From CALNYZ01 sp942490945 (GTDB lineage: Bacteria > Pseudomonadota > Gammaproteobacteria > UBA6429 > Thiohalophilaceae), in NCBI GenBank assembly GCA_942490945.1, contig CALNYZ010000018.1, forward strand, positions 434,001 to 498,000: DNA of 64,000 nucleotides. Reading direction: 5' to 3'. Made by a program: the position numbers and the translations under genes. The notes under the pieces are model-generated. The model was not told where the DNA came from. It searched no databases and worked only from the letters and a program-made list of their open reading frames with translations. How positions within the stretch are numbered: the stretch's first letter is position 1; the number at the start of each line of letters is the position of its first letter. Shown piece by piece: positions 43,264 to 52,182 of the stretch.

Positions 43264-43619
43264 GGCGTGATCTCCGTTGACACTTTTTTAACAAACTCAG
43301 ATTTTAGTTTCATGGCACCAATGCCATCAATTTTGCAATCGATATTATGATCACCATCGACGAGGCGTATGTTTTTGACCTTGGTGCCGACCTTGACCAC
43401 CGAGGATGAACCTTTCACCTTGAGATCCTTGATGACGGATACCGTATCGCCATCAGCAAGCACATTACCATTTGCATCGTTAAACAGCTTGTCAGTTGCT
43501 GCCGTGTCATTCGATGCATCGACTGCCCATTCATGCGCGCATTCGGGACAGACATACATATTGCTGTCCTGGTAAGTATATTCCGAGTTACATTGCGGGC
43601 AGGGAGGTAAGTCACTCAT
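43260..43619 (-). CDS. PhnA/YjdM-family zinc-ribbon protein
   Basis: A 119-residue protein of the PhnA (YjdM) family. The N-terminal zinc ribbon is CPQC...CPECAHEW and the C-terminal half has the family pattern of short strands (VIKDLKVKGSSSVVKVGTKV and so on). Despite the old name it has no proven role in phosphonate use. The start at 43619 (MSDLPPCPQC) is the family start. Translational overlap with the CopZ-like gene makes a three-gene phnA-copZ-hopJ unit. Confidence 0.9.
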   Translation of the reverse strand: MSDLPPCPQCNSEYTYQDSNMYVCPECAHEWAVDASNDTAATDKLFNDANGNVLADGDTVSVIKDLKVKGSSSVVKVGTKVKNIRLVDGDHNIDCKIDGIGAMKLKSEFVKKVSTEITP

Positions 43620-43761
43620 GAGGCAGATAAGGTCCGGTTGCAAATCTAAAGTGTACTATTTTAAAGCTATTAGCTGATGATAGTCACGAACTGATTGGCT
43701 TAACGCAGAATAACGATACTGTTAATTCTGGCCGCCAGGGAATATGACTATATAAATAGCG

Positions 43762-45087
43762 TTATTTAGTACCTGCGCTCAGACGTTGATACGCCAGCGC
43801 CAATGCGTTGTCATCGCCGACGTTACCGGGAAATATCACTACCGGCATAGCAGGATAACGCGGGTGATCTGCCGGACAACGTACTACCGAACAGCCCGGT
43901 AATATCTGCCCAACGACGCGCGAGGTACGAAGTGCCAGCCCATCGCTGAGGACATCATTCGAGGTGATGCCGCCTTTACTGATCAAAAACCCGATTGATA
44001 TTGGCAGGTTTTTAACAATGTCCATTAACAAGGCCGACACTTGCTCGCCAAACTCAAGCCGCGTTTGCTGATCGCTAAATTGCAATTCGGTGCGACTGGT
44101 GTAAATCACCGGTGTGATGTTTTGTGCGTGTGCCGTTTCAATGTTGGCAAGGGTAGTTTTTAACAATGTATCGCGTTCAGCCGGGATTTTGGCGACATCA
44201 AGCTCGATGCCTTGTATACCCGGCTGCTGTAACAACTGATTAAGCTGCTGGGTGGTTTTTTTCACGTGCGAGCCGACAATGACCGCACCGGCTTTGCCAC
44301 CACGAACATATTCATGCATTTTTTCTGCGGTCACGGGTTGTGGCGGCAATTGTGCAAATGCCGTTAGCAAGCTCGCGGCACTGCGAAACAAAAAGCGTTT
44401 GCCTTGCCCTGCAGCTTGTAACAGTTGCTGACAAAAATGATTCAAATCCGCTTGTGTTTCAGCATCTACAACACAGCAACGATTTGCTTCCAACGCCAGC
44501 AGTTGTGGTAACACCTTGCCGCGCACATCATTTAACGTGAAACGTGCAACGTCCGTTGCCTTAATGCGACCACGGGTTTTTTCTTCCACGTAGTCGGGCA
44601 GGTAACTGTGTGAATAACCAAACACCGAATCCTTGGCAAACTCGGTTTCATGTACCGGCACGGCTTTGCCATCCACCATCAGGTAATGAATGCTGTCGAT
44701 CGTCTTGCGGCCACCTTCAAAAAATGCCGGCACCATAAAATGTGCATCGAATGGCCCTAACTCTTCCTCAATCACATCGGTTTCGACCGGGTAGTGGCCG
44801 CGCAAGGTGGAGTCAGAACGACTCACCAGCAAGGGATTAATGTTCGTTCCAGCCTGTTGCAGTTCGTCCAGTGCGCGACGTAAGTTAACACACACTTCGC
44901 GTGTCAGCGTTGCAGCCTTTACCGCACTCATGCCGCGCGTATTGGTGAGTATAAAAAATAGTGGCGCAGCATCGAGCAGGCCTTGCTTCAGCGTGTCGAC
45001 ATCCCAACGGGTCAACAGCAAGCAACTGTGTACTGTCTGTGAACCTGTTGGGTCATCATCAAGGACGATGATTTTCGTTTGCGTCAT
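43762..45087 (-). CDS. four-carbon acid sugar kinase family protein (DUF1537-type)
   Basis: A 441-residue ATP-dependent kinase of the DUF1537 type (OtnK/DtnK/PdxA-linked family), which phosphorylates tetronates and related sugar acids at O-4. Hallmarks are IIVLDDDPTGSQ at the start, TNTRGMS, SRSDSTLRGHYPVE, and at the C-terminus FLISKGGITSNDVLSDGLALR. It is 50 nt downstream of the phosphoketolase-like gene in the same orientation; GGAG precedes its ATG. The substrate is unknown; the neighbour suggests a small sugar-acid or sugar-phosphate pathway. Confidence 0.87.
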   Translation of the reverse strand: MTQTKIIVLDDDPTGSQTVHSCLLLTRWDVDTLKQGLLDAAPLFFILTNTRGMSAVKAATLTREVCVNLRRALDELQQAGTNINPLLVSRSDSTLRGHYPVETDVIEEELGPFDAHFMVPAFFEGGRKTIDSIHYLMVDGKAVPVHETEFAKDSVFGYSHSYLPDYVEEKTRGRIKATDVARFTLNDVRGKVLPQLLALEANRCCVVDAETQADLNHFCQQLLQAAGQGKRFLFRSAASLLTAFAQLPPQPVTAEKMHEYVRGGKAGAVIVGSHVKKTTQQLNQLLQQPGIQGIELDVAKIPAERDTLLKTTLANIETAHAQNITPVIYTSRTELQFSDQQTRLEFGEQVSALLMDIVKNLPISIGFLISKGGITSNDVLSDGLALRTSRVVGQILPGCSVVRCPADHPRYPAMPVVIFPGNVGDDNALALAYQRLSAGTK

Positions 45088-45136
45088 TCAGGCCTGCTCC
45101 ATTTCTACGTTTTATTTACTAGCGTGTTAATATTCA

Positions 45137-47374
45137 CTACGCGGCAGCTTTTTTACCTTTTAAAAAACCTGCAACACGTGCCACCATATTGTCCGCGGTG
45201 ATGCCATTAAACGCCATGATCTCGGCCGGTGAGGCAGTGGTTTCACCACGCTTCCAGCAGAAGGTATCACGTTTGGGCGCACGGGTGCGTAACATTACCG
45301 GTTCCAGTGCACCACTAGGGCCACCACTTACCGCCATTAATGCATCGCCATCAAACAAGGCATTGAAATGATCATCGTCCATAAATTTATTGTCGGGTTC
45401 CGAAACGGTATCCCAGGCAATGTCAGTCGGGCGATACAGGCGACGCGGGTTAACAACAGCAACGATACGTACCTTGTAACCTTCGCTTTCCAGTTTGTCT
45501 TTCGCTTCAAATACTGGCAGTAATACCATGTCACCGGTTACCGCAAATACAACAGTGCCTTTGTTGCCCCCTGTCGATAAAGTTGATTCATAAATCGTGG
45601 CGGCACCGTTTTCAACGGCGGCACGCGATTGTTCCAGGGTCATGTAAACCGGTAGCGGGCTTTTTGAGGCAATGATCACCATGCCTTTGTTATAGCTGCC
45701 ACTGGCATAGTCAAATGCGGTCTGAATAGAATTCGCATCACACGGGAATAACGGGTAAACGTTACCGTTACGCATCATCGCGGCGAAGTAGTTTTCAATT
45801 TCCGGACGCTGGTGTGTCCAGCCGTTACGACCCTGTTCCAGTGCACCGGCGGTGAACATGCTTACCAGTGACGGTGTCTTGCGTCGCAATTCGGCCATCG
45901 CCTGGGTAACAGTTTGCATAATCGGCCAGCCGTTAATCGCAAACGATTCATACGACAACCAGATAGAACGTGACCCAAACAAGGCCAGACCCGCGGCGAA
46001 ACCGGCACAGGCATCTTCATTCAAAGGCTCATAAACCTGGCCATCCGGCTGCTGGTTATAAAGTGGATCAGTCGTCGGGTGACGAATCTTCAATGCATCG
46101 TTAATGTTTTTCATGGCAGATGCTTCGTTACCGTCGGCATTGGTCACAACATAACGCGCATCGGCTTTACCCATTTGTGCAACCAGTGCACCCATCGCAG
46201 TGGCGGGCACGGCTTTTTCACCTTGTGGAAATTCCTGCATGGCCAGTTTCGGCATGGGTGTGATCGCAATCTCACCTTCTGTAACCGCGGTTTTCGCAGC
46301 AGGGCCGCCACCGGCGCGACGTAAATTATCGCGCACCAGTTGCCAGGCCTCCGGTGCAATCGCACGACGCTTCAGACCATCCATGATGTGCGGTTGGTCC
46401 AGCGTATCAGCCGGATACAGGTTATGTGATTTCGCACCAGTTGCATGTACGCCAGCACCTTTTAACTGCTTGATGATGAACGCGGTTAACGTGCCACCCA
46501 TTGCAGATTTTGCGGCACGGTCAACGCCTTGCAACACGGCCTTGGCAAACGCCAGGCGTTGTGTGAAAGAGAAGCGGGTGCTGTCAACATAAGCACCGGA
46601 CTGATCACTGTCATCAAAGTCTTTTGCATCAATCAGAATGACGTCGTCAAAACCGTGACCTTTCCAGTACGCGATCATTTGTTCGTTGGTGTGTAACGAC
46701 ACCATTGAGTGATGTTCTTGTGAGTAGCCATTCCAGATCAGGGTCGGCAGGAAATTGGTAATTTCCGGGTAGGCCATGTGGAAGTGCATCATCGAATTTA
46801 AAACATAGGGTTCGCCCATGCCGCCGTCACCGATGGTAACCGGGAATAATTTATCACGGTGTAAATAGGCACCGGCCATGGCAAAGTGTTGGCCCTGCCC
46901 AAGTGGGCCAGCAGGGGCTAACAAACCCGGAATCGCACCGGACAGGTGACCGAGCAGGCCGTGTTTTTCACGGAAACGCTGCATCATGTCGTTCATGTTG
47001 TTGATGCCCATATCTTCCAATGATCCATCCAGTAACATGGACGAGTAAAAGCCCGGCGCATGGTGACCAACCTCGGTAACTATATTGGTGTGACCGAGCA
47101 TCATCAGTGCTGCGTGCGCATCGGCACTCGAGGCAAATCCGCCCGGATGACCGCTACCTTTGGAACCGGTCACTTGCAGGGTCAAATAGCGCAATGCGTC
47201 AGCGGCGAGCATTGTCTGGTAGGCGGCGTTGTCGTCGTCACTGCTGGCGATGGCGCTCTGGCCTTCAGCAATCACGGGTACGGCAGCGTGTTTGTCAAAA
47301 TCCGGCCATTTCTCGCCAAAATGTTGAATACCCTGACAATAATCAGGAATGTTGGTTGGGTTGCTGCTGCTCAT
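45137..47374 (-). CDS. divergent phosphoketolase/transketolase-like thiamine enzyme
   Basis: A 745-residue thiamine-diphosphate enzyme. The N-terminal half has transketolase-like SKGSGHPGGF and the cofactor motif IGDGGMGEPYVLNS. The rest resembles xylulose-5-phosphate/fructose-6-phosphate phosphoketolase in layout: LSYESFAING, QGRNGWTHQRPEI, FPCDANSIQTAFDY, and RIVAVVNPRRLY. It is thus related to phosphoketolase but clearly divergent. A new donor or acceptor is likely; it may cleave a sugar phosphate with or without phosphate. AGGAA precedes the ATG. Next to an IclR regulator gene (divergent) and the four-carbon sugar-acid kinase. Confidence 0.75.
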   Translation of the reverse strand: MSSSNPTNIPDYCQGIQHFGEKWPDFDKHAAVPVIAEGQSAIASSDDDNAAYQTMLAADALRYLTLQVTGSKGSGHPGGFASSADAHAALMMLGHTNIVTEVGHHAPGFYSSMLLDGSLEDMGINNMNDMMQRFREKHGLLGHLSGAIPGLLAPAGPLGQGQHFAMAGAYLHRDKLFPVTIGDGGMGEPYVLNSMMHFHMAYPEITNFLPTLIWNGYSQEHHSMVSLHTNEQMIAYWKGHGFDDVILIDAKDFDDSDQSGAYVDSTRFSFTQRLAFAKAVLQGVDRAAKSAMGGTLTAFIIKQLKGAGVHATGAKSHNLYPADTLDQPHIMDGLKRRAIAPEAWQLVRDNLRRAGGGPAAKTAVTEGEIAITPMPKLAMQEFPQGEKAVPATAMGALVAQMGKADARYVVTNADGNEASAMKNINDALKIRHPTTDPLYNQQPDGQVYEPLNEDACAGFAAGLALFGSRSIWLSYESFAINGWPIMQTVTQAMAELRRKTPSLVSMFTAGALEQGRNGWTHQRPEIENYFAAMMRNGNVYPLFPCDANSIQTAFDYASGSYNKGMVIIASKSPLPVYMTLEQSRAAVENGAATIYESTLSTGGNKGTVVFAVTGDMVLLPVFEAKDKLESEGYKVRIVAVVNPRRLYRPTDIAWDTVSEPDNKFMDDDHFNALFDGDALMAVSGGPSGALEPVMLRTRAPKRDTFCWKRGETTASPAEIMAFNGITADNMVARVAGFLKGKKAAA

Positions 47375-47402
47375 GGCGTGTTCCTCGCGCGGTTAGGTGT
47401 TA

Positions 47403-47413
47403 ATTTCATATTG
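47403..47413. promoter_or_regulatory. half-site match to the IclR palindrome near the phosphoketolase-like gene
   Basis: ATTTCATATTG at 47403-47413 is the exact reverse complement of CAATATGAAAT at 47544-47554. It lies 29 nt before the phosphoketolase-like start, in its expected promoter or leader. Paired sites at both ends of the divergent gap suggest joint control by the IclR protein. Confidence 0.45.
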
Positions 47414-47453
47414 CAATAATCATTTCACTATGTGACATTTGCTTGGCAAATAA

Positions 47454-47480
47454 AAAGCGGTGATTCAAACTCACCGCTTT
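47454..47480 (-). terminator. terminator-like hairpin in the divergent gap
   Basis: A perfect 10-bp stem, AAAGCGGTGA (47454-47463) with TCACCGCTTT (47471-47480), 7-nt loop. Read on the minus strand the stem ends in five T. It lies about 80 nt before the phosphoketolase-like start, so it could act as an attenuator in that leader or stop antisense reads from the direction of the DMT gene. Confidence 0.45.
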
Positions 47481-47490
47481 CACTTGCTGC

Positions 47491-47520
47491 TTGTGTTAAC
47501 CATAGCCTAGTGCGTATAAT
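47491..47520 (+). promoter_or_regulatory. probable iclR promoter
   Basis: TTGTGT (47491-47496) and TATAAT (47515-47520), spacer 18. Transcription would start about 50 nt before the iclR-type ATG at 47576, and the palindrome at 47544-47558 would lie in the leader, where bound protein would block the promoter. Confidence 0.5.
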
Positions 47521-47543
47521 TTCGCAATACACAATCGTTTTCA

Positions 47544-47558
47544 CAATATGAAATATTG
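47544..47558. promoter_or_regulatory. IclR-type palindromic operator
   Basis: A perfect 15-bp palindrome CAATATGAAATATTG, 17 nt before the iclR-type start. Reverse-complement copies of its CAATATGAAAT part occur at 47403-47413. IclR proteins bind such short AT-rich palindromes; assignment to the adjacent regulator is by position. Confidence 0.5.
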
Positions 47559-47575
47559 AAAAATAAAGGTGAGTT

Positions 47576-48313
47576 ATGTCGTCTATTCAGGTAATTGACC
47601 GCAGTGCCAGTTTGCTGGATGCAATCGGCCAGTACGAAACACCCTCCAGTCTGAAAATACTCGCGGCAGATACGGGTCTGCATCCATCTACCGCGTTTCG
47701 TATTCTTGGTGCCTTGATCGATGTCGGACTGGTCGAAAAAGACAGCGCCGGTCACTATATGCTGGGCAGGAAACTGGTGCGGCTGGCGGGCAAAGTCCGT
47801 CATGGAGTCGATCTGCGTGATGAAGCGCTCGATATCATGGAAGCACTACGCGATGAAATTGGCGAAACCGTAAACCTGACTCGCCGCGAAGGCGATGAAG
47901 TCATCTATATAGAACGTGTTACCTCGCGGCGTATGATGCGTGTCGAGCAGGTTATTGGCAGTCGTGCACCCTTGCACGTCACAGCAGTCGGCAAACTCAT
48001 GCTCGGCGAACTCGGTGAGCATTTCATTCGTGCCTATGTCAAACGCACGGGACTGAAACGGTATACCCCACACACCGTCAGTACCGAAACTGATTTGCTT
48101 AACGTTGTCTACCAGTCGCAGGCGCAAGGTTTTGCTTATGATAATGAAGAAGCCGAAGAAGGCGTAGGTTGTATCGGTGTGTTAATTTATGACGGTAATA
48201 ATTCAGTTCTGGGTGGCCTGTCGATATCGGCCCCTATCGAACGGCGCAAGGATGAATGGATTGCGTTACTAAAAGCCGCAGGGGAAAAAATTTCTGAACG
48301 TTTGGGTGCTTAG
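47576..48313 (+). CDS. IclR-family transcriptional regulator
   Basis: A 245-residue regulator with an N-terminal winged helix (about 1-65; LKILAADTGLHPSTAFRILG) and the C-terminal IclR effector domain (about 80-245), including GRKLVRLAG, GETVNLTRREGDEVIYIERV and GCIGVLIYDGN. IclR proteins respond to small metabolites such as sugar acids. It is divergent from the phosphoketolase-like and kinase genes, and a palindromic site stands near each start, so it likely controls them and itself. The start codon is supported by AAAGGTGAG just upstream. Confidence 0.9.
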   Translation: MSSIQVIDRSASLLDAIGQYETPSSLKILAADTGLHPSTAFRILGALIDVGLVEKDSAGHYMLGRKLVRLAGKVRHGVDLRDEALDIMEALRDEIGETVNLTRREGDEVIYIERVTSRRMMRVEQVIGSRAPLHVTAVGKLMLGELGEHFIRAYVKRTGLKRYTPHTVSTETDLLNVVYQSQAQGFAYDNEEAEEGVGCIGVLIYDGNNSVLGGLSISAPIERRKDEWIALLKAAGEKISERLGA

Positions 48314-48354
48314 CGGATAACAGCGAGCAAACAGGCATGGTCAAAGCTGAAATA

Positions 48355-49245
48355 TCAGAGGTGTTTGTTTAATCGTAACTGCACGAAATAATACCGTCCC
48401 AGCACCACCAGTAAAATTCCACCCAGTATCATTATAGCGGCAATTACCAGTCGCAAGCTGATGGATTCATCAACCAGCCACACACCACCTGCGGCGGCGA
48501 TCACCGGTACAAACAGTTGCACCACGGCTGCTTGCGTCGCAGAAAGACTGCCCAGTGCGATATACCAGATCGTGTAGCCAATACCGGATGCCAAAGCGCC
48601 AGATAAAATGGCATATACAATTCCGACCTGAGAGTAATGTTGTGAAGGTATGGTGAGTAAGCCTAAAATAACCACGACAGGCAGGGTGCGAATAAAATTA
48701 TACGCCGTGTCCCTGAGCGGGTTCTGCGAGCCGCGGCCTTTGAGTGTATAAATTCCCCAGGCAATACCGGACAAGGTCATCAATATAAAACCAATGAGTG
48801 ATGGTGTGGTGACACCGGGAAGTATCAAATAAACAAATCCGCAAAAGGCCAGCACGACGCCAAGCCATTCAGACAAGTGCAAGCGATTACCCGAGATGAC
48901 GGACAGCAAGATCATGGTAATCTGCACAGCGCCAAATAGGATTAACGCACCGGTTGCCGTGTCCAGGGTAATATAGGCATAGGAAAAGGCAATGGCATAA
49001 ATAAACAGCGCAGCACTGGCAAACCAGCTGCCCCTGGTTATTGCGCTGGAATGTGTTCTGTTAAGCGTAATAATAAGGAAAAGTACCACGGCACCTGATA
49101 TCAATCGCACAACCGTAAAACTGGCCGCATCAATTGTTCCGCTGCCTAGTGCCAGCCGACACAGTACCGTATTCGCAGCAAACGCAATTAGCGCCAGTGA
49201 AGTAAGAAAAATTGTGCGTAATAAAATGTTTAAGTGTGAACTCAT
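48355..49245 (-). CDS. EamA/DMT-superfamily transporter
   Basis: A 296-residue protein with ten membrane segments in two EamA repeats (first about 10-140, second about 155-290). The family exports amino acids, nucleotides or other metabolites; no substrate can be inferred. It overlaps the desaturase gene by 4 nt (ATGA) and is the third gene of an overlapping set with that gene and a membrane SRPBCC-like gene. Confidence 0.88.
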   Translation of the reverse strand: MSSHLNILLRTIFLTSLALIAFAANTVLCRLALGSGTIDAASFTVVRLISGAVVLFLIITLNRTHSSAITRGSWFASAALFIYAIAFSYAYITLDTATGALILFGAVQITMILLSVISGNRLHLSEWLGVVLAFCGFVYLILPGVTTPSLIGFILMTLSGIAWGIYTLKGRGSQNPLRDTAYNFIRTLPVVVILGLLTIPSQHYSQVGIVYAILSGALASGIGYTIWYIALGSLSATQAAVVQLFVPVIAAAGGVWLVDESISLRLVIAAIMILGGILLVVLGRYYFVQLRLNKHL

Positions 49246-50168
49246 TTTATTGGCACAAGTTCAGGTCTGATTGGTAAATCCTCAGGTGTTTTGATATCCC
49301 AAGCAAGGCCAATATGTTGCAGAAGAACTAAAACCCACCAGCCAGGATCGCATTGACTGGAATTTATACCGAGTTTTGCTGAGTTCGGAAAGGCATGATG
49401 GTTATTGTGCCAACATTCTCCCATCGTGATCAAACCGCAGAATTTGATATTATAACCTTGTACGGCGGCATTATTGACGTGCCAGTCACGTTGACCACAG
49501 TTATGTGCAAAATAACCGATTAACCAGTGTCCCGTTACACAAACCGATACACGAAGACATACGCCCCAAATAACCCAGGCCAGTCCACCAAAGTAAAATA
49601 AAATTAATGCCACTGGTAACTGTTGCAACATCCAGGTTTTTTCCAAAAAAAGATAAAACTTGTTGTTTGCAACTGTATTTTCAGGTCTGAATTGGGGTGG
49701 GTGTGCAAGTTGAATGTCACAATGCATTTGCCAAAAGCCGTCTTTTACGAATTTTGATTTATGCCCAAAGTAAGGATGTGAACGTTTTTGCCGTTGTGCC
49801 CAGTCCCTCATGTCATGTGTTGCCATCATTCCAAACGGACCGGCCAGTCCGACCAGAACTCCAAAATATACAAATATATATTCAAGCCAGTTTGGGCAGT
49901 TATAACTATGGTGTATAAACCGTCTATGCATACCCAACGAATGCCCAAGGCATAGTGTAATTGACGTCGAGATCAGGAAGAGAATAAAGTTGGAAAAAGC
50001 TGCGTAATAAAAGCTGCCAATTATACCCGCCAGTGTCATGCTCGATATCCAGAGTGACTTCACAGGTGACCAGCGCACTGTGCCATCATAAGCATTACTA
50101 TTATTAGTGTTTATGATGCGTGGGTTATCATATTCAGTAGCGATAATATTATTTGTTATCACGCGCAA
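49242..50168 (-). CDS. fatty-acid (acyl-CoA type) desaturase
   Basis: A 308-residue membrane di-iron desaturase. The His boxes read HSLGMHRRFIHH, HDMRDWAQ...H and ECWHNNHHAFP, the layout of delta-9 acyl-CoA desaturases of stearoyl type. Two membrane-spanning blocks surround the boxes. The second His box is changed (HDMRDWAQRQ in place of HRxHH-type), so activity needs caution. It overlaps the upstream SRPBCC-like gene by 20 nt and the downstream DMT gene by 4 nt, so all three are tightly coupled. Confidence 0.85.
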   Translation of the reverse strand: MRVITNNIIATEYDNPRIINTNNSNAYDGTVRWSPVKSLWISSMTLAGIIGSFYYAAFSNFILFLISTSITLCLGHSLGMHRRFIHHSYNCPNWLEYIFVYFGVLVGLAGPFGMMATHDMRDWAQRQKRSHPYFGHKSKFVKDGFWQMHCDIQLAHPPQFRPENTVANNKFYLFLEKTWMLQQLPVALILFYFGGLAWVIWGVCLRVSVCVTGHWLIGYFAHNCGQRDWHVNNAAVQGYNIKFCGLITMGECWHNNHHAFPNSAKLGINSSQCDPGWWVLVLLQHIGLAWDIKTPEDLPIRPELVPIK

Positions 50169-51084
50169 TTACCTCGGTAATCAAAAATTCCGCAGTCTTT
50201 TTGATAGCATAACGTTCTACTGGAGCGAAATACCAATACGGATCCAGTTTTCTTTCAAAACTTATGGTAAGCGTTATTTTGGTGTGCCCGTCATCGATTG
50301 GTGACATATTGATTTCTGTGCCATTCAGTTTGACATAATTTGCAATATAACTTGTATCGTCAAGAAAGGTAGTTTTGATTCGATTATTTTCTACTTCACT
50401 GATTTCAAGTAACATTCTTCCTTTGTGAAGGTTGGTAAAGAACCAGCGGTAATATTTAAAGTGAATCTCATGCACATCGCCAGGCGACAGTGTTCCTGCC
50501 TTGATGTCATAAGGCATGGGGAATAAATTGAGGAACCATGGACGTGATGTCTGCAAATTCATGGGCAGTGTCAGATTGTTTTTTATGTCCGCAATACTCG
50601 CGTTAACAACTTTTGATGCGCTCACATGTTCGTAGCGATCGAAACTAAGTTGTGGGCTGACGCCCTCAAATGCAGAAAGAATTATTATTATGGGCAGGAT
50701 GTGGACAGCAAGATTATTTTTATTCTGAATTTTTGCACGTTCGCGGCGAAGATTAACAATAAACATAATCATGATAACAATAAGATATATTGGCATAAAC
50801 ATGACAACACAAACAAAGCCCTCGAATAGCAATATTGAACTGCCAAGCATAATAATGAAAGCGTCAATTATCCGGTTTTTGTAACGCTGTTTGAAATTCG
50901 TTGATTCCTGCGGGCTACGTATAAGTATGAGAATTATTGCAGTAACGAATGGAATGCCAACATATAACAGAGAGGTTGTATGAAAGTTGTATTCGATTAA
51001 GATTCTTACTGTAATCGACAATATAGCCATGATAAGGAGTAATAACAGTATTCCTGGCTTGTTTTTAAAATATGAATTTTTCAA
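50149..51084 (-). CDS. membrane protein with C-terminal SRPBCC-like domain
   Basis: A 311-residue protein with about five membrane segments in the first 155 residues and a soluble domain (about 160-305) that looks like a SRPBCC/polyketide-cyclase lipid-binding fold (for example NRIKTTFLDDTSYIANYVKLN). It is the first gene of the set with the desaturase and the DMT transporter, overlapping the desaturase gene by 20 nt. Binding of a lipid or acyl precursor for the desaturase is a plausible guess, not shown by the sequence. Confidence 0.7.
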   Translation of the reverse strand: MKNSYFKNKPGILLLLLIMAILSITVRILIEYNFHTTSLLYVGIPFVTAIILILIRSPQESTNFKQRYKNRIIDAFIIMLGSSILLFEGFVCVVMFMPIYLIVIMIMFIVNLRRERAKIQNKNNLAVHILPIIIILSAFEGVSPQLSFDRYEHVSASKVVNASIADIKNNLTLPMNLQTSRPWFLNLFPMPYDIKAGTLSPGDVHEIHFKYYRWFFTNLHKGRMLLEISEVENNRIKTTFLDDTSYIANYVKLNGTEINMSPIDDGHTKITLTISFERKLDPYWYFAPVERYAIKKTAEFLITEVIARDNK

Positions 51085-51151
51085 ATGTTTTGCCTATAAA
51101 AGTCATTAATTGTATGGCTGATCTTGTCTTCAGTTTTACATGGCGATGATG

Positions 51152-51466
51152 TCAGGATATTTTGTGAAAATAACGGGTAAAATTTATTACTTTACCGTTT
51201 GTCACCTCGACCCCTTCACTGCATAGTAAACTCGCCTTCCGGTCTGCACCCATTGCATATTCACCAATTTCGCCATTGCTTCTGACGACACGATGACAAG
51301 GAACAGTGACCAGGTTTTGATTCTTTGCCATGGCACTGCCAACGGCACGCCAGGCACGAGTATTTAATGCACGGGCAATTTCGGCATAGGTTGTGACTTT
51401 TCCGGGCGGGATACGATTCAGCAGTTCATAACAGCGTTCATTAAATGTTTTATGCGAGTTGTTCAT
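51152..51466 (-). CDS. MGMT-family methyltransferase, short form
   Basis: A 104-residue protein matching the C-terminal domain of O6-alkylguanine DNA alkyltransferase. The alkyl-acceptor site is VPCHRVV with the active Cys in place, unlike alkyltransferase-like proteins that have Trp there. RIPPGKVTTYAEIARAL is the DNA-binding helix-turn-helix. The N-terminal domain is missing, which is common for this small MGMT group. It may directly repair alkylated guanine. Alone, with no ada or alkB nearby. Confidence 0.85.
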   Translation of the reverse strand: MNNSHKTFNERCYELLNRIPPGKVTTYAEIARALNTRAWRAVGSAMAKNQNLVTVPCHRVVRSNGEIGEYAMGADRKASLLCSEGVEVTNGKVINFTRYFHKIS

Positions 51467-51630
51467 ATGAAAGCTCCGTTAATTAATTCAGGTATATATA
51501 ATCAGAATTATTTAATTTGTTGCTGTAACAATAATGCCAGCTAATTATTATTTACCAGAGTATAGTCCATTGTATCAAGCTAATGGATCGGCTCCTGTTA
51601 ATAATGGACAGGCTAAAAAATATCGGGATG

Positions 51631-52098
51631 TTATTGCTGTAAGTCGGCGAAGCTGGCGTCAAGCAGTTGGCATAAATCCTGAGGATTAATTTCGATCTCC
51701 AGCCCGCGTCGACCTGCGCTGACAAAGATACTGGAAAAATCAGCGGCCGAAACATCGACGAAAGTTGCCAGACGTTTTTTTTGTCCAAGCGGGCTCACAC
51801 CGCCCAATACATAACCGGTTGACCGTTCCACGTCATGTTTATCGGCCATGACGGCTTTCCTGGCGCCAGCAGCACGGGCAATGTTTTTCATGCTTAACAT
51901 GGCACTAACCGGAATTATGCCGACAACCAGCGCATTGTTGTCCAGTTGCACGACCAGCGTCTTGAAGACTTGCGTATCCGTTACGCCAAGTTTTTCTGCT
52001 GCCTCCATACCGTAAGCAGTGGTTGACGCATCGTGCGTATACTCATGTACGGTATGCGCTATATTATTATTTTTGAGCAGGATAATGGCGGGCGTCAT
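51631..52098 (-). CDS. ybaK: Cys-tRNA(Pro) deacylase, YbaK/EbsC family
   Basis: A 155-residue YbaK-type editing protein that hydrolyses mischarged Cys-tRNA(Pro). Family segments include EYTHDASTTAYGMEAAEKLG, QVFKTLVVQLDNN and GYVLGGVSPLGQKKR, with the catalytic Lys in the FKTL motif. Full length. It stands alone. Confidence 0.93.
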   Translation of the reverse strand: MTPAIILLKNNNIAHTVHEYTHDASTTAYGMEAAEKLGVTDTQVFKTLVVQLDNNALVVGIIPVSAMLSMKNIARAAGARKAVMADKHDVERSTGYVLGGVSPLGQKKRLATFVDVSAADFSSIFVSAGRRGLEIEINPQDLCQLLDASFADLQQ

Positions 52099-52182
52099 AC
52101 CTGGTGACAGCTTCTGTATTGGTTACGATTGTCATGATGCGAATCGGTCTGAAACAAACCTTGATTGATTTATGGCAGGTAA

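Noticed and set aside
45137..47374. Simple call as xylulose-5-phosphate phosphoketolase
   Set aside because: The N-terminal half reads more like a transketolase and overall similarity by eye is partial, so only a relationship is claimed.
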